From positions 1 through 5,907 of the forward strand of contig DBSW01000166.1 in NCBI GenBank assembly GCA_002306745.1: a stretch of 5,907 bases of DNA, in the 5' to 3' direction. Each line of letters begins with the position of its first letter. The stretch's first letter is position 1. This stretch comes from Dehalococcoidia bacterium UBA1332 (GTDB lineage Bacteria > Chloroflexota > Dehalococcoidia > Lucifugimonadales > Lucifugimonadaceae). Below the pieces are notes generated by a model. That model saw only the letters and a program-made list of their open reading frames with translations, had not been told where the DNA came from and searched no databases. A program made the translations under genes and the position numbers. This document shows, piece by piece, positions 1-5,907 of this stretch.

Positions 1-941
1 ACGGCAATCTCACACATCAAGAAGATGTATCTGTTCCGGGTGGCCCCGCACCTTTTGCCCTTTCACCCACAAAGACAAAAGCCTATGTCGGACTTAGAGA
101 CGACCTAAAAATGGCGAGCTACGATATCGACAAAACATCCGGTTCACTCACATGTTCTGGGACGGTCGAACTCGAATCTGATCCATGCTACGTATCAGTT
201 GACAAAACTGGTCGTCACTTGCTTTCTGCGTACAATGCCGCTGGTCACATCGCGGTACACCCAATAGACCAAAACGGTGCCGTCGGTGGCGCTCCGACGG
301 AATGGATCTCTACTCGTCATCGCGCGCACTGCGCGCAAACCGACCTATCAAACTGCTTCACTTTCCTGCCCCATGTCGACGATTCGAACGCAATTTACCA
401 ATATAAATTTGATGACCAAACAGGCAAGCTAACACCAAATGATCCGCCAATAATCGAACCACCTATGGGGTACGGTCCCAGACACTATGTTTACCACCCA
501 AATGGAAAATTCGTCTACTTCGACAACGAACAGGATTCGAGTGTCACCGCTTACAGGTTCGACCAAAATAATGGGACAATCGAAGCATTCCAAACTCTCT
601 CGACTCTCCCCGAAAACTGGTCTGGCAAAAACTCGAACGCTCAAATTCACATGTCACCAGACGGCCGGTATCTTTATGCTGCAAATCGAGGACACAACAG
701 CATTTCTATGTTTTTTGTAGACGATGAATCCGGAGCACTTAAGAGCCTTGGTCAACAATCATCCCTTGGCACTCCACGTGCGTTTGGTATCGACCCACAT
801 GGCAAATTCATGATCGTAGGTGGGCTCGACCATGGTGACCTAGCGATATACCAGATCCGGCCTGATGGCAAACTAACACACATCAAAACGCAGGAAGTCG
901 GTGACCAGCCAATGTGGATCCATATAACCGATCCAATATAG
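1..941 (+). CDS. Lactonase, 6-phosphogluconolactonase-like beta-propeller (5' end outside window)
   Basis: The reading frame is open from base 3 to the TAG/TATAG stop region ending at 941 and shows 312 residues; no in-frame stop or convincing start precedes it, so the N-terminus lies outside the window. Family members are usually about 330-350 residues, so only a few tens of residues are missing. The ATG at 111 is internal, because the 36 codons before it already carry family-like propeller sequence (VPGGPAPFALSP, then KAYVGLRDD). Repeated blade signatures are visible: PNGKFVYFDNEQDSSVTAY, SPDGRYLYAANRGHNSIS and DPHGKFMIVGG, typical of the seven-bladed lactonase/YbhE (Pgl) family. Members hydrolyse 6-phosphogluconolactone or other sugar lactones to the acid, normally in the cytoplasm. 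Family assignment is strong; substrate is open. The adjacent sugar-acid dehydratase-like gene, 38 bp downstream, argues for an unphosphorylated sugar lactone in a catabolic route, but this is inference from context. Confidence 0.87.
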   Translation, partial: GNLTHQEDVSVPGGPAPFALSPTKTKAYVGLRDDLKMASYDIDKTSGSLTCSGTVELESDPCYVSVDKTGRHLLSAYNAAGHIAVHPIDQNGAVGGAPTEWISTRHRAHCAQTDLSNCFTFLPHVDDSNAIYQYKFDDQTGKLTPNDPPIIEPPMGYGPRHYVYHPNGKFVYFDNEQDSSVTAYRFDQNNGTIEAFQTLSTLPENWSGKNSNAQIHMSPDGRYLYAANRGHNSISMFFVDDESGALKSLGQQSSLGTPRAFGIDPHGKFMIVGGLDHGDLAIYQIRPDGKLTHIKTQEVGDQPMWIHITDPI

Positions 942-979
942 ATATAACCCCACACTAACTAAAAAAAGAAAAATAACCC

Positions 980-2131
980 ATGAAAATTACCGCTATAAAT
1001 CCCTGGCTAGTAAGTGTCGAAGGCTCATTCTGGGGCGAATACTTCTTCGTTGAAGTTCAGACTGATGAGGGCGTTACCGGCTGGGGCGAAATAACTACAA
1101 CCACACTTACCGCAAACAGAGCAGTCGCCGGGATAATTGAAAAACTCAACGATCTCTTAGTCGGTGAAGACCCATCTCGTGTAGAAAGAATATGGAACCG
1201 TATATTCCGCTCATTCACATACATGGGATCACGAGGGGCTACGACACACGTAGTATCTGGGATCGACATTGCGCTTTGGGACATACGCGGCAAAGTTCTC
1301 AATCTACCAATATATGAATTATTGGGCGGCCGAGTCAGAGATGAAGTGCTCCTATACACACATCCTGATCAAAGAAACTTCGACACAGATGAAGGAATCG
1401 AACGAGAAATTCGGAAAATCGTCGATTCTGGGCACCAAGCATTCAAATTCGATCCATTTCCACATACTGGCGAACAGTCAGCCAGAAACGATGGTTATTT
1501 AAGTGGAAATCTCGATAAATCAGGCGAACGCGAAGCTGCTGAACTCACCTCAAAAATACGTGAGTACGCAGGATCCGAAATGGAAGTACTTATCGATGCT
1601 CATGGGCGATTTAACGTCCCAACTGCGATTCGATTATGTAACTCACTAGAAGACGCTGGAAACATCGACTGGTTCGAAGAGCCAGTACCGGTTGAAAGCT
1701 ACCATGCTCTGAGTCAGGTGCGAGACAAAGTCAACGTGCCAATATCAGTTGGTGAACGGCTACATACTCGCTGGGAATTCGTACAAATTTTTGAAAACGA
1801 GCTTGCTGATTTTGTTATGCCTGACGTTACATGGACCGGGGGAATATCTGAACTAAAAAAGATAGCAACTCAGGCCGAATCTTACTACATACCTATATCA
1901 CCACACGATGCCAGCGGCCCAATCAACGTCCTCGCTGGCGCACATGTAATGATCACAGTTCCTAATTTTTATAAACTCGAGACCGGAAATGCGGATCTGA
2001 CAAAGTACAACGAATTCATTATGTCTCCACTCAATAATTCCGATGGTGCACTACACCTTGACCCTAAAGCCCCTGGACTCGGCATAGAAATGAATTTGGA
2101 TTATCTAAAAGCCAACAAGTTAAACGATTGA
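980..2131 (+). CDS. Mandelate racemase/muconate lactonizing enzyme family protein, probable sugar-acid dehydratase
   Basis: This 383-residue protein has the full length of the enolase superfamily: an N-terminal capping domain (about 1-115, with VEVQTDEGVTGWGE and GIDIALWDIRGK) followed by the catalytic barrel. Visible active-site elements are K156 and D158 in AFKFDPF; D206 and H208 in DAHGR; the Glu pair 233/234 in WFEEPVP; E259 in VGERL; D282 in MPDVTWTGG; H309 in ISPHDASGP; and E334 in YKLETG. Metal ligands would be D206, one Glu of the EEP motif and E259, with D282-H309 as the catalytic dyad. The D-x-H-G-R element places it nearer galactonate/gluconate-type dehydratases than racemases. These enzymes remove water from an aldonic or aldaric acid to give a 2-keto-3-deoxy acid. 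K-x-D instead of the classical K-x-K could mark a different substrate; a lactone cycloisomerase is an alternative. The start at 980 follows the A/G-rich tract aaaaaaagaaaaa, and the gap to the lactonase is only 38 bp, so co-transcription is likely. Confidence 0.93.
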   Translation: MKITAINPWLVSVEGSFWGEYFFVEVQTDEGVTGWGEITTTTLTANRAVAGIIEKLNDLLVGEDPSRVERIWNRIFRSFTYMGSRGATTHVVSGIDIALWDIRGKVLNLPIYELLGGRVRDEVLLYTHPDQRNFDTDEGIEREIRKIVDSGHQAFKFDPFPHTGEQSARNDGYLSGNLDKSGEREAAELTSKIREYAGSEMEVLIDAHGRFNVPTAIRLCNSLEDAGNIDWFEEPVPVESYHALSQVRDKVNVPISVGERLHTRWEFVQIFENELADFVMPDVTWTGGISELKKIATQAESYYIPISPHDASGPINVLAGAHVMITVPNFYKLETGNADLTKYNEFIMSPLNNSDGALHLDPKAPGLGIEMNLDYLKANKLND

Positions 2132-2204
2132 ATACAACACCAAATAAAGACGACAGCGTCATAACCTAAGCAGCTACATAAATTCGCTACGTAAAATTAT
2201 TCAA

Positions 2205-3170
2205 ATGTCCAGCCAGCCCGACCAACAGTACACAATTGCAGCTCTCTATCATTTCGCGAAAATAGAAAAACTGGAGGAGAAAAAAAACTCGGTACTCGAG
2301 ATGTGCCGAAGTCACGGCATCCGGGGCACAATCATCCTCGCCAAGGAAGGCGTGAACGGTACTATTTCAGGGTCACATGATGGGATAAAAACTGTACTGA
2401 AACATCTCAAAAGCTGGCCTGGCATCGATGATATCGAGATCAAATACTCGTTCTCAGACAAGTCGAACTTCAACCGAATGAAGGTAAAAGTCAAAGATGA
2501 GATAGTGACTATGGGCAAACCAAATATTGACCCAACTATCAATGCAGGCACCTATGTTGAGCCCTCTGACTGGAACGATCTGATCAGCCGGGAAGACGTA
2601 ATGGTCATAGATACACGTAACACTTTTGAGTTCGACGTTGGAAGATTTAAAGGTGCAGTAAATCCAATCACCAAAGAATTCAATCAGTTTCCGGACTGGG
2701 CAGATTCGCTTTCTTCGAAGTCTGACAAACCAAACGCAGTCGCGATGTATTGCACCGGTGGCATCCGTTGTGAAAAAGCCACAACCTACATGAAAAACAT
2801 CGGTTTCAATGAGGTATACCACCTAAAGGGTGGAATACTCAAATACCTTGAAGAGATTCCAGAAAATGACAGTCTATGGGAAGATGAGTGCTTTGTGTTC
2901 GACCAACGAGTCTCCCTAAAACATGGTCTCGTTGAAGGTGATTACATGTTGTGCTACGGATGTCAGAACCCTCTATCACCAGAAGATAGAGAGGAACCGA
3001 TGTTCGAACTGGGGGTAAGTTGTCCAAAATGCTACGGAGTACTGTCCCAAAGAGACCGTGAACGTTTCCGAGAGCGTCAATTGCAGATTCGGCTTGCACG
3101 CGAAAGAGGCGAACGCCACCTAAAAGACAATTCCGCTAAACGCCCGTACACAAACAAGCCACACGATTAG
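2205..3170 (+). CDS. trhO: tRNA uridine(34) 5-hydroxylation protein TrhO (rhodanese-related, YceA family)
   Basis: This 321-residue protein matches the YceA/TrhO (UPF0176) family, in which E. coli TrhO is about 350 residues. It forms 5-hydroxyuridine at the wobble U34 of tRNAs in an oxygen-dependent reaction, a precursor of cmo5U/mo5U. The N-terminal ferredoxin-like domain (about 8-105) carries the family signature ILAKEGVNGTISG (44-56). The rhodanese domain (about 120-222) has VIDTRNTFEFDVGRFKGAVNP and the active loop MYCTGGIRCEKA with catalytic C183 and a second conserved C189. The tail has two Cys pairs, C250/C253 (CYGC) and C273/C276 (CPKC), the usual zinc-ribbon-like element, then a basic, Arg-rich helix (284-304) that could contact tRNA. 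No key residue is missing. ATG 2205 is chosen because the family N-terminus starts at once; there is no clear Shine-Dalgarno. It lies 73 bp after the dehydratase gene and could share its transcript, but function suggests no link. Confidence 0.95.
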   Translation: MSSQPDQQYTIAALYHFAKIEKLEEKKNSVLEMCRSHGIRGTIILAKEGVNGTISGSHDGIKTVLKHLKSWPGIDDIEIKYSFSDKSNFNRMKVKVKDEIVTMGKPNIDPTINAGTYVEPSDWNDLISREDVMVIDTRNTFEFDVGRFKGAVNPITKEFNQFPDWADSLSSKSDKPNAVAMYCTGGIRCEKATTYMKNIGFNEVYHLKGGILKYLEEIPENDSLWEDECFVFDQRVSLKHGLVEGDYMLCYGCQNPLSPEDREEPMFELGVSCPKCYGVLSQRDRERFRERQLQIRLARERGERHLKDNSAKRPYTNKPHD

Positions 3171-3232
3171 ATTAACTACTTTGAAAGACCGACTATTTTT
3201 CGAAACTGAGACATGATCCCAAAAGAACGCGT

Positions 3233-3251
3233 TGAGCTACCTGTAAGCTCA
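3233..3251. repeat. Small inverted repeat (6-bp stem, 7-nt loop)
   Basis: TGAGCT at 3233-3238 pairs with AGCTCA at 3246-3251 around the loop ACCTGTA. No T-run follows, so it is not a standard Rho-independent terminator. It lies 63 bp after the trhO stop and directly before the 12-bp palindrome, so it could be part of an RNA 3' structure or of an operator; either role is inferred. Confidence 0.4.
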
Positions 3252-3254
3252 TAA

Positions 3255-3266
3255 AGTCGATCGACT
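3255..3266. promoter_or_regulatory. Perfect 12-bp palindrome, possible operator
   Basis: AGTCGATCGACT is identical to its own reverse complement over 12 bp, and symmetry ends at the flanking bases (A3254, G3267). It lies about 100 bp upstream of the lipoprotein start, the right place for a dimeric repressor or activator site. With no spacer it would form a poor RNA hairpin, which favours a DNA-binding role. No regulator is named by the sequence; one palindrome of this size may be chance. Confidence 0.4.
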
Positions 3267-3364
3267 GTGTAGATACTATTATTCCGGGCATTGGGTACAA
3301 TAACGTAATAACTGTCTCAATCTATCGTGGAATACCCGATACAAAAAAATGAATGGTGTAACCG

Positions 3365-3421
3365 TTGATTAAACGTAAATCTATATTCGTTTTACCATTA
3401 GCAATGATGCTATTTGCTTGC
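3365..3421 (+). other. Lipoprotein (signal peptidase II) signal peptide with lipidation Cys19
   Basis: The first 19 residues have a basic start (KRK at 3-5), a hydrophobic stretch IFVLPLAMMLFA (7-18) and a lipobox L16-F17-A18-C19. Cleavage before C19 and diacylglyceryl attachment are expected. The residue after it is Gly20 and not Asp, so in a two-membrane cell it would not carry the usual inner-membrane retention signal. Phe at -2 is less typical but tolerated. The lack of any other Cys in the 847 visible residues supports this reading. Confidence 0.83.
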
Positions 3422-5907
3422 GGACTAGTGGATACCGAAGCGGCCTCTGAAGCTCTCGAGCTTAAGGAACAGGTACTTAATATTCAAGCTGAAGAACTAG
3501 AGCCACTTCTTGACCAGCTTGATCAACTCTCAACCACAATCCGCCCGTTGGAATCTGAAATAGAACAGCTCGAAGATAAGCGAGAGAATTTATACGACGA
3601 AGGTCGAAGGATCGCTGATGACTTCGAAAGAGAGATGGAAGATCGTTACTCAATCGTTTTTGAAGACGAAGAGAGCGCTAAAGACGAGTACTTCGACAGA
3701 CTTGAAGAACAATATAGAGAGCTAGAAGATCAATACGAAGAAATTGAAAAACAAAGGCGAGAAATAGATCGAGGCCAACAAGACGTCTGGCAGGAGATGG
3801 AAGACCAAACGCAGGACATGTGGAGAGAGTGGGAAGATCAGTCTAATGCCAAGCGAGATGAAGTCGAGGCCGGATTTAAAGTATTCGATGACCAATGGCA
3901 AGCAATAGAAGATGAACTATCTGAAGTGCGTGGGAAAAATCGTGAAATAGAAGCTCTGAACATGGAAATAAACATGACTCAGATGGATCTCGAAATGAAG
4001 AGAATGGAACTCGACGAGCAGATCGATCCGCTTTGGGAGCAACTCGAGGAATTATGGGATTTGGAGAGAGAGGTTTGGGAATCTGAATCCGATATTGATT
4101 ACGGTGAGCTTAGAGAAGCAAAATACCAACAGGTCCGAGACATGCAAGATCAACTACGGATCGCATGGGATCAGCAACAAGACGCCCAAGAAGTTGATTG
4201 GGATGCCAGAGAAGCTCGACGTGCCGAAGCCCACGCAGTTCACGAGCAAACTTTAACCAAAATCAATGAAGACCGTTCTGCTAGCTATACACAAGCTGAA
4301 GAAGCTGAAGTTGGTGCAGACGCTTCAGGAAAGATCGCAACCCTAAAAGACCAGTACAACTCTCAGAGAGATTACTTCCAAGGTCTACTTGATGAAGCAA
4401 ACGCCAAAGTAAATTCAGCTCAAGCCGGTGGCGGAGGCTCTGACAGCAGTCTTGTATTAGCTGACCTTGAAAGTTCCAAGGCTGATCTTGAAAGTGCTAA
4501 AGACAATTTACAAAACACCGAACAAATTATTTCGGGTGACGAGGTAGAAAACCCTGCTATGGCTTCGGCTGCGGGGGATCTATCAAACGCTCAGGCAGCT
4601 TTGGATGCTGCAACCGTGACAAGGGACGCAGAATCTGAGTTAGATGCAGAAGGCAACGCGAACCCAGCGCGTGCTGAGGCTCAAGCAGCCGTAGATGCAG
4701 CTCAAGCCGCGGTTGACGCTGCTCAGTCGGTAGTAGCAAATACACCGTCGACAATAACTACAGAAGATCGACCAAACCCCGACTACACAAACCTTGAGCA
4801 AACAATTGCATCGCTTGAGGCAAGAGTCGCTGATTTGGAGTCGCAATACGCCGCTTCACAGGCCTCAGGGGATGCTGAATCCAACCCTGAATTAAGTGCC
4901 GCGTACACTGAGAAAAACGAATACGAATCAATTCTCAGAGACCTGGAAGCTACTTTCAATACAGAACTGGCTACTTTGGAAACCCAGTCAGCGAATGCCG
5001 GAACAACTGTAAACATAGATCAGGCCGAAGCCGGATTCGACGACCGCATTAAACAAGCGGATGAAGTGCTACGACTCACCTTAGAGCAAATAGACCAAGA
5101 ACAGAACATGACCGATAGCACAAAGGACAGCACTGTCACTGCGCTTGAAGAACAGATAAGACTTTTAGAAGACGAGGCCAGAGGCCTTGAAAAACAAGAG
5201 CAAAAGCAAAACAAAGATAAGGAAGCACGTGGCAAGGAACTCAGGGCTCAAATAAGAGACATAGAAGACAACCAGATTGATCCTCTGCAGGACGAACGAA
5301 AAGAAATTGAGAACCAACAACGCCCGTTACGCAAGCAGCAAATGGTTCTAGAAAAAGAACGAATGCTCCTGTACAACGAATCAGCTCCTATTGAAGAAAA
5401 ACGAGATCCAATAGACAAAGCAAGAAGGGAATACGACGAAACCGCTTGGCCTGAATACGAAAAGTGGGCGGAAGAATCTAGGCGGCAAGTGGAAGATCAG
5501 ATCGATGACCTGCGTAGAGAAGTTGAGAATGAAATGCGTGATGCATTTGAGGCTCTTGAAGAACAAATGTGGGACCTCGACGATCAAAGAGATGAGCTTG
5601 AACGACAGTACATGGAAATCGACGATGCATTTGAGGACGAGCGAGATCAAAGGCTTGCGGAGCTAGATGAAGAAGTAGAGAGGCTTAGGGAAGAAAGCAT
5701 GGCCCCACTTGAAGAGGCCGCTCAAAAGCTCGACGAAGAAATTGAAGAAAAATGGATTGCGCTAGCAGCCGTTTACGATGAACAGGAAGCTCTAAAATCT
5801 CAGATCAAGGAAGTTGAGAAGAGAGTTAGAGAACTCGATCGTCAAGCTGAGTTTGGTGTTTTGAACGTCATTTCTGGCGCATTAGAAAACGCGGAAGAAA
5901 TGGAAAA
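3365..5907 (+). CDS. Giant coiled-coil lipoprotein of unknown function (3' end outside window)
   Basis: The frame is open from TTG 3365 to the right edge: 847 complete codons plus two bases, no stop. An in-frame TAA at 3359-3361 means TTG 3365 is the only start giving a full signal peptide; ATG 3404 would leave just MMLFAC. GGTG at 3355-3358 is at best a weak ribosome site. The protein opens with a lipoprotein signal and has no cysteine other than C19. The rest is mostly Glu/Asp/Gln/Arg-rich helix: coil I (about 28-315), a helix-break array (about 316-590, less charged, containing a natural GGGGS at 355-359), and coil II (591 on). It contains 13 Trp, rare for coiled coils. I recognise no enzymatic domain or named family. 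By architecture it is probably an envelope-anchored spacer, scaffold or tether; similarity searches with such sequence will give many false hits (SMC, myosin, M-protein-like). Codon use looks like that of its neighbours. It is probably transcribed apart from trhO, given the 194-bp gap. Confidence 0.88.
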   Translation, partial: MIKRKSIFVLPLAMMLFACGLVDTEAASEALELKEQVLNIQAEELEPLLDQLDQLSTTIRPLESEIEQLEDKRENLYDEGRRIADDFEREMEDRYSIVFEDEESAKDEYFDRLEEQYRELEDQYEEIEKQRREIDRGQQDVWQEMEDQTQDMWREWEDQSNAKRDEVEAGFKVFDDQWQAIEDELSEVRGKNREIEALNMEINMTQMDLEMKRMELDEQIDPLWEQLEELWDLEREVWESESDIDYGELREAKYQQVRDMQDQLRIAWDQQQDAQEVDWDAREARRAEAHAVHEQTLTKINEDRSASYTQAEEAEVGADASGKIATLKDQYNSQRDYFQGLLDEANAKVNSAQAGGGGSDSSLVLADLESSKADLESAKDNLQNTEQIISGDEVENPAMASAAGDLSNAQAALDAATVTRDAESELDAEGNANPARAEAQAAVDAAQAAVDAAQSVVANTPSTITTEDRPNPDYTNLEQTIASLEARVADLESQYAASQASGDAESNPELSAAYTEKNEYESILRDLEATFNTELATLETQSANAGTTVNIDQAEAGFDDRIKQADEVLRLTLEQIDQEQNMTDSTKDSTVTALEEQIRLLEDEARGLEKQEQKQNKDKEARGKELRAQIRDIEDNQIDPLQDERKEIENQQRPLRKQQMVLEKERMLLYNESAPIEEKRDPIDKARREYDETAWPEYEKWAEESRRQVEDQIDDLRREVENEMRDAFEALEEQMWDLDDQRDELERQYMEIDDAFEDERDQRLAELDEEVERLREESMAPLEEAAQKLDEEIEEKWIALAAVYDEQEALKSQIKEVEKRVRELDRQAEFGVLNVISGALENAEEME
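3446..4309 (+). other. Coiled-coil zone I of the lipoprotein (residues about 28-315)
   Basis: Near its start the hydrophobic residues follow strict 3-4 spacing: L45, L48, L52, L55, I59, L62, I66, L69, then L76, I83 and F87, interrupted by R73 and G80. If continuous, about 290 residues of helix would extend roughly 40-45 nm. Nine Trp fall between residues 142 and 279 (142, 153, 156, 178, 224, 231, 238, 268, 279), three of them exactly seven apart. Prolines P47, P61 and P222 each precede a Leu and differ by multiples of seven. Oligomeric state cannot be told from sequence. Confidence 0.75.
4460..4501 (+). repeat. Tandem heptapeptide ADLES(S/A)K, two copies
   Basis: Residues 366-372 and 373-379 are ADLESSK and ADLESAK. 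The two 21-bp units differ at four bases, so the DNA copies are still similar (17 of 21), consistent with a fairly recent slippage or unequal-exchange duplication of one heptad within the helical array. Confidence 0.7.
4685..4726 (+). repeat. Tandem heptapeptide AAVDAAQ, two copies, synonymous codons diverged
   Basis: Residues 441-447 and 448-454 are both exactly AAVDAAQ, yet six of the seven codon pairs differ at the third base (for example gta/gtt, gat/gac, caa/cag). The identical protein repeat over diverged DNA indicates an older heptad duplication kept by selection on the protein. Confidence 0.8.
5135..5907 (+). other. Coiled-coil zone II of the lipoprotein (residues about 591 to window edge)
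   Basis: Highly charged helix resumes after the central array. Prolines at 640, 654, 675, 682 and 696 are separated by 14, 21, 7 and 14 residues, so all share one heptad position; P781 is followed by Leu in the same motif but is one residue out of that register. The segment around 640-672 resembles residues 47-79 of zone I. Four Trp occur (695, 701, 736, 797). Near the edge the sequence becomes less charged (AEFGVLNVISGALENAEE), which may mark the start of another domain beyond the window. Confidence 0.7.

Larger units (their letters stand above)
3171..3364. other. 194-bp intergenic region between trhO and the lipoprotein gene
   Basis: This is the longest gene-free stretch. It contains a 6-bp-stem hairpin and a perfect 12-bp palindrome, listed separately, and A/T-rich sequence before the lipoprotein start. 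TACAAT at 3296-3301 resembles a -10 box, but no good -35 element lies 16-18 bp upstream, so a promoter is likely by position yet not demonstrated. No intrinsic terminator with a U-tract is visible after trhO. A seven-codon frame (ATG 3349 to TAA 3370-3372, MNGVTVD) overlaps the lipoprotein start and might be chance. Confidence 0.6.
4310..5134 (+). repeat. Central array of about seven helical units of ~37 residues (residues about 316-590)
   Basis: Helix-breaking segments recur: around G322 (GADASG), S359 (GGGGSDSS), P397 (EVENPA), P434 (GNANPA), P472 (RPNPD), P508 (ESNPE), I551 (TTVNID) and T590 (TDSTKDST). Spacings are 37, 38, 37, 38, 36, 43 and 37. Four of the breaks are Asn-Pro. Between them lie helices of about 25 residues, Ala-rich in the middle units. 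Alternating helices and short turns suggest an antiparallel bundle or solenoid and not one continuous rod. Unit sequences are too diverged to align convincingly by eye; the periodicity of the breaks is the evidence. Confidence 0.6.

Noticed and set aside
111..941. Lactonase gene starting at ATG 111
   Set aside because: The same frame is open to the left edge and the preceding residues are already family-like propeller sequence, so this ATG is internal.
1057..1359. Minus-strand frame within the dehydratase gene
   Set aside because: It lies entirely opposite a well-supported enzyme gene and has no domain-like sequence.
2149..2160. GACG-ACAG-CGTC hairpin as terminator after the dehydratase gene
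   Set aside because: The stem is only 4 bp and no T-tract follows; this is expected by chance.
3296..3301. TACAAT as a -10 promoter box for the lipoprotein gene
   Set aside because: It is close to the consensus, but no matching -35 element is found at proper spacing; kept only as a remark on the intergenic region.
3280..3334. TATTCC (3280-3285) and GGAATA (3329-3334) as an inverted repeat
   Set aside because: Six-base arms about 43 bases apart are not distinguishable from chance.
4557..5650. Several minus-strand frames opposite the lipoprotein gene
   Set aside because: They are Leu/Ser/Phe-rich antisense shadows of the Glu/Asp/Ala-rich coding strand, overlap each other, and show no recognisable protein features.
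3365..5907. SMC/myosin-type ATPase or cytoskeletal protein
   Set aside because: The coil resembles these superficially, but a lipoprotein signal precedes it and no Walker A or head domain is visible in the 847 residues.

Overview
The window is a single-direction (+ strand) stretch of bacterial chromosome, moderately AT-rich, with weak or unrecognisable Shine-Dalgarno sites and one likely TTG start. It holds three recognisable enzyme genes, and most of its right half is one very large coiled-coil lipoprotein gene that runs off the right edge. I saw no tRNA, rRNA, insertion sequence, CRISPR array or phage gene. The lineage cannot be fixed from sequence alone. A lactonase next to an enolase-superfamily sugar-acid dehydratase would suit a heterotroph specialised on sugar acids, for example a marine Chloroflexota of the SAR202 type, but that is a low-confidence inference.

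Left part (1-2131). A 6-phosphogluconolactonase-type beta-propeller lactonase, cut by the left edge, is followed after 38 bp by a mandelate racemase/muconate lactonizing enzyme-family protein with the active-site pattern of aldonate dehydratases. The order suggests two successive steps: opening of a sugar lactone to the aldonic acid, then dehydration of the acid to a 2-keto-3-deoxy sugar acid. The sugar itself cannot be read from the sequence.

Middle (2205-3364). trhO encodes a rhodanese-domain enzyme that makes 5-hydroxyuridine in tRNA. It is a housekeeping gene and probably only a neighbour of the sugar genes. It is followed by a 194-bp gap containing a perfect 12-bp palindrome and a small hairpin, and this gap separates the enzyme genes from the next unit.

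Right part (3365-5907). An open frame of at least 847 codons begins at TTG 3365 with a lipoprotein signal peptide. It has a single cysteine (C19, the lipidation site) and is then almost entirely charged helix. Three zones can be seen: a Trp-containing coiled coil (about residues 28-315); a less charged, partly Ala-rich array of about seven helices punctuated by Gly/Ser/Asn-Pro breaks every ~37 residues (about 316-590); and a second coiled coil (591 to the edge) whose start resembles the start of the first. Prolines in the coils recur at a constant heptad position, just before a core Leu/Ile. I recognise no named family. This protein is the most unusual element of the window.
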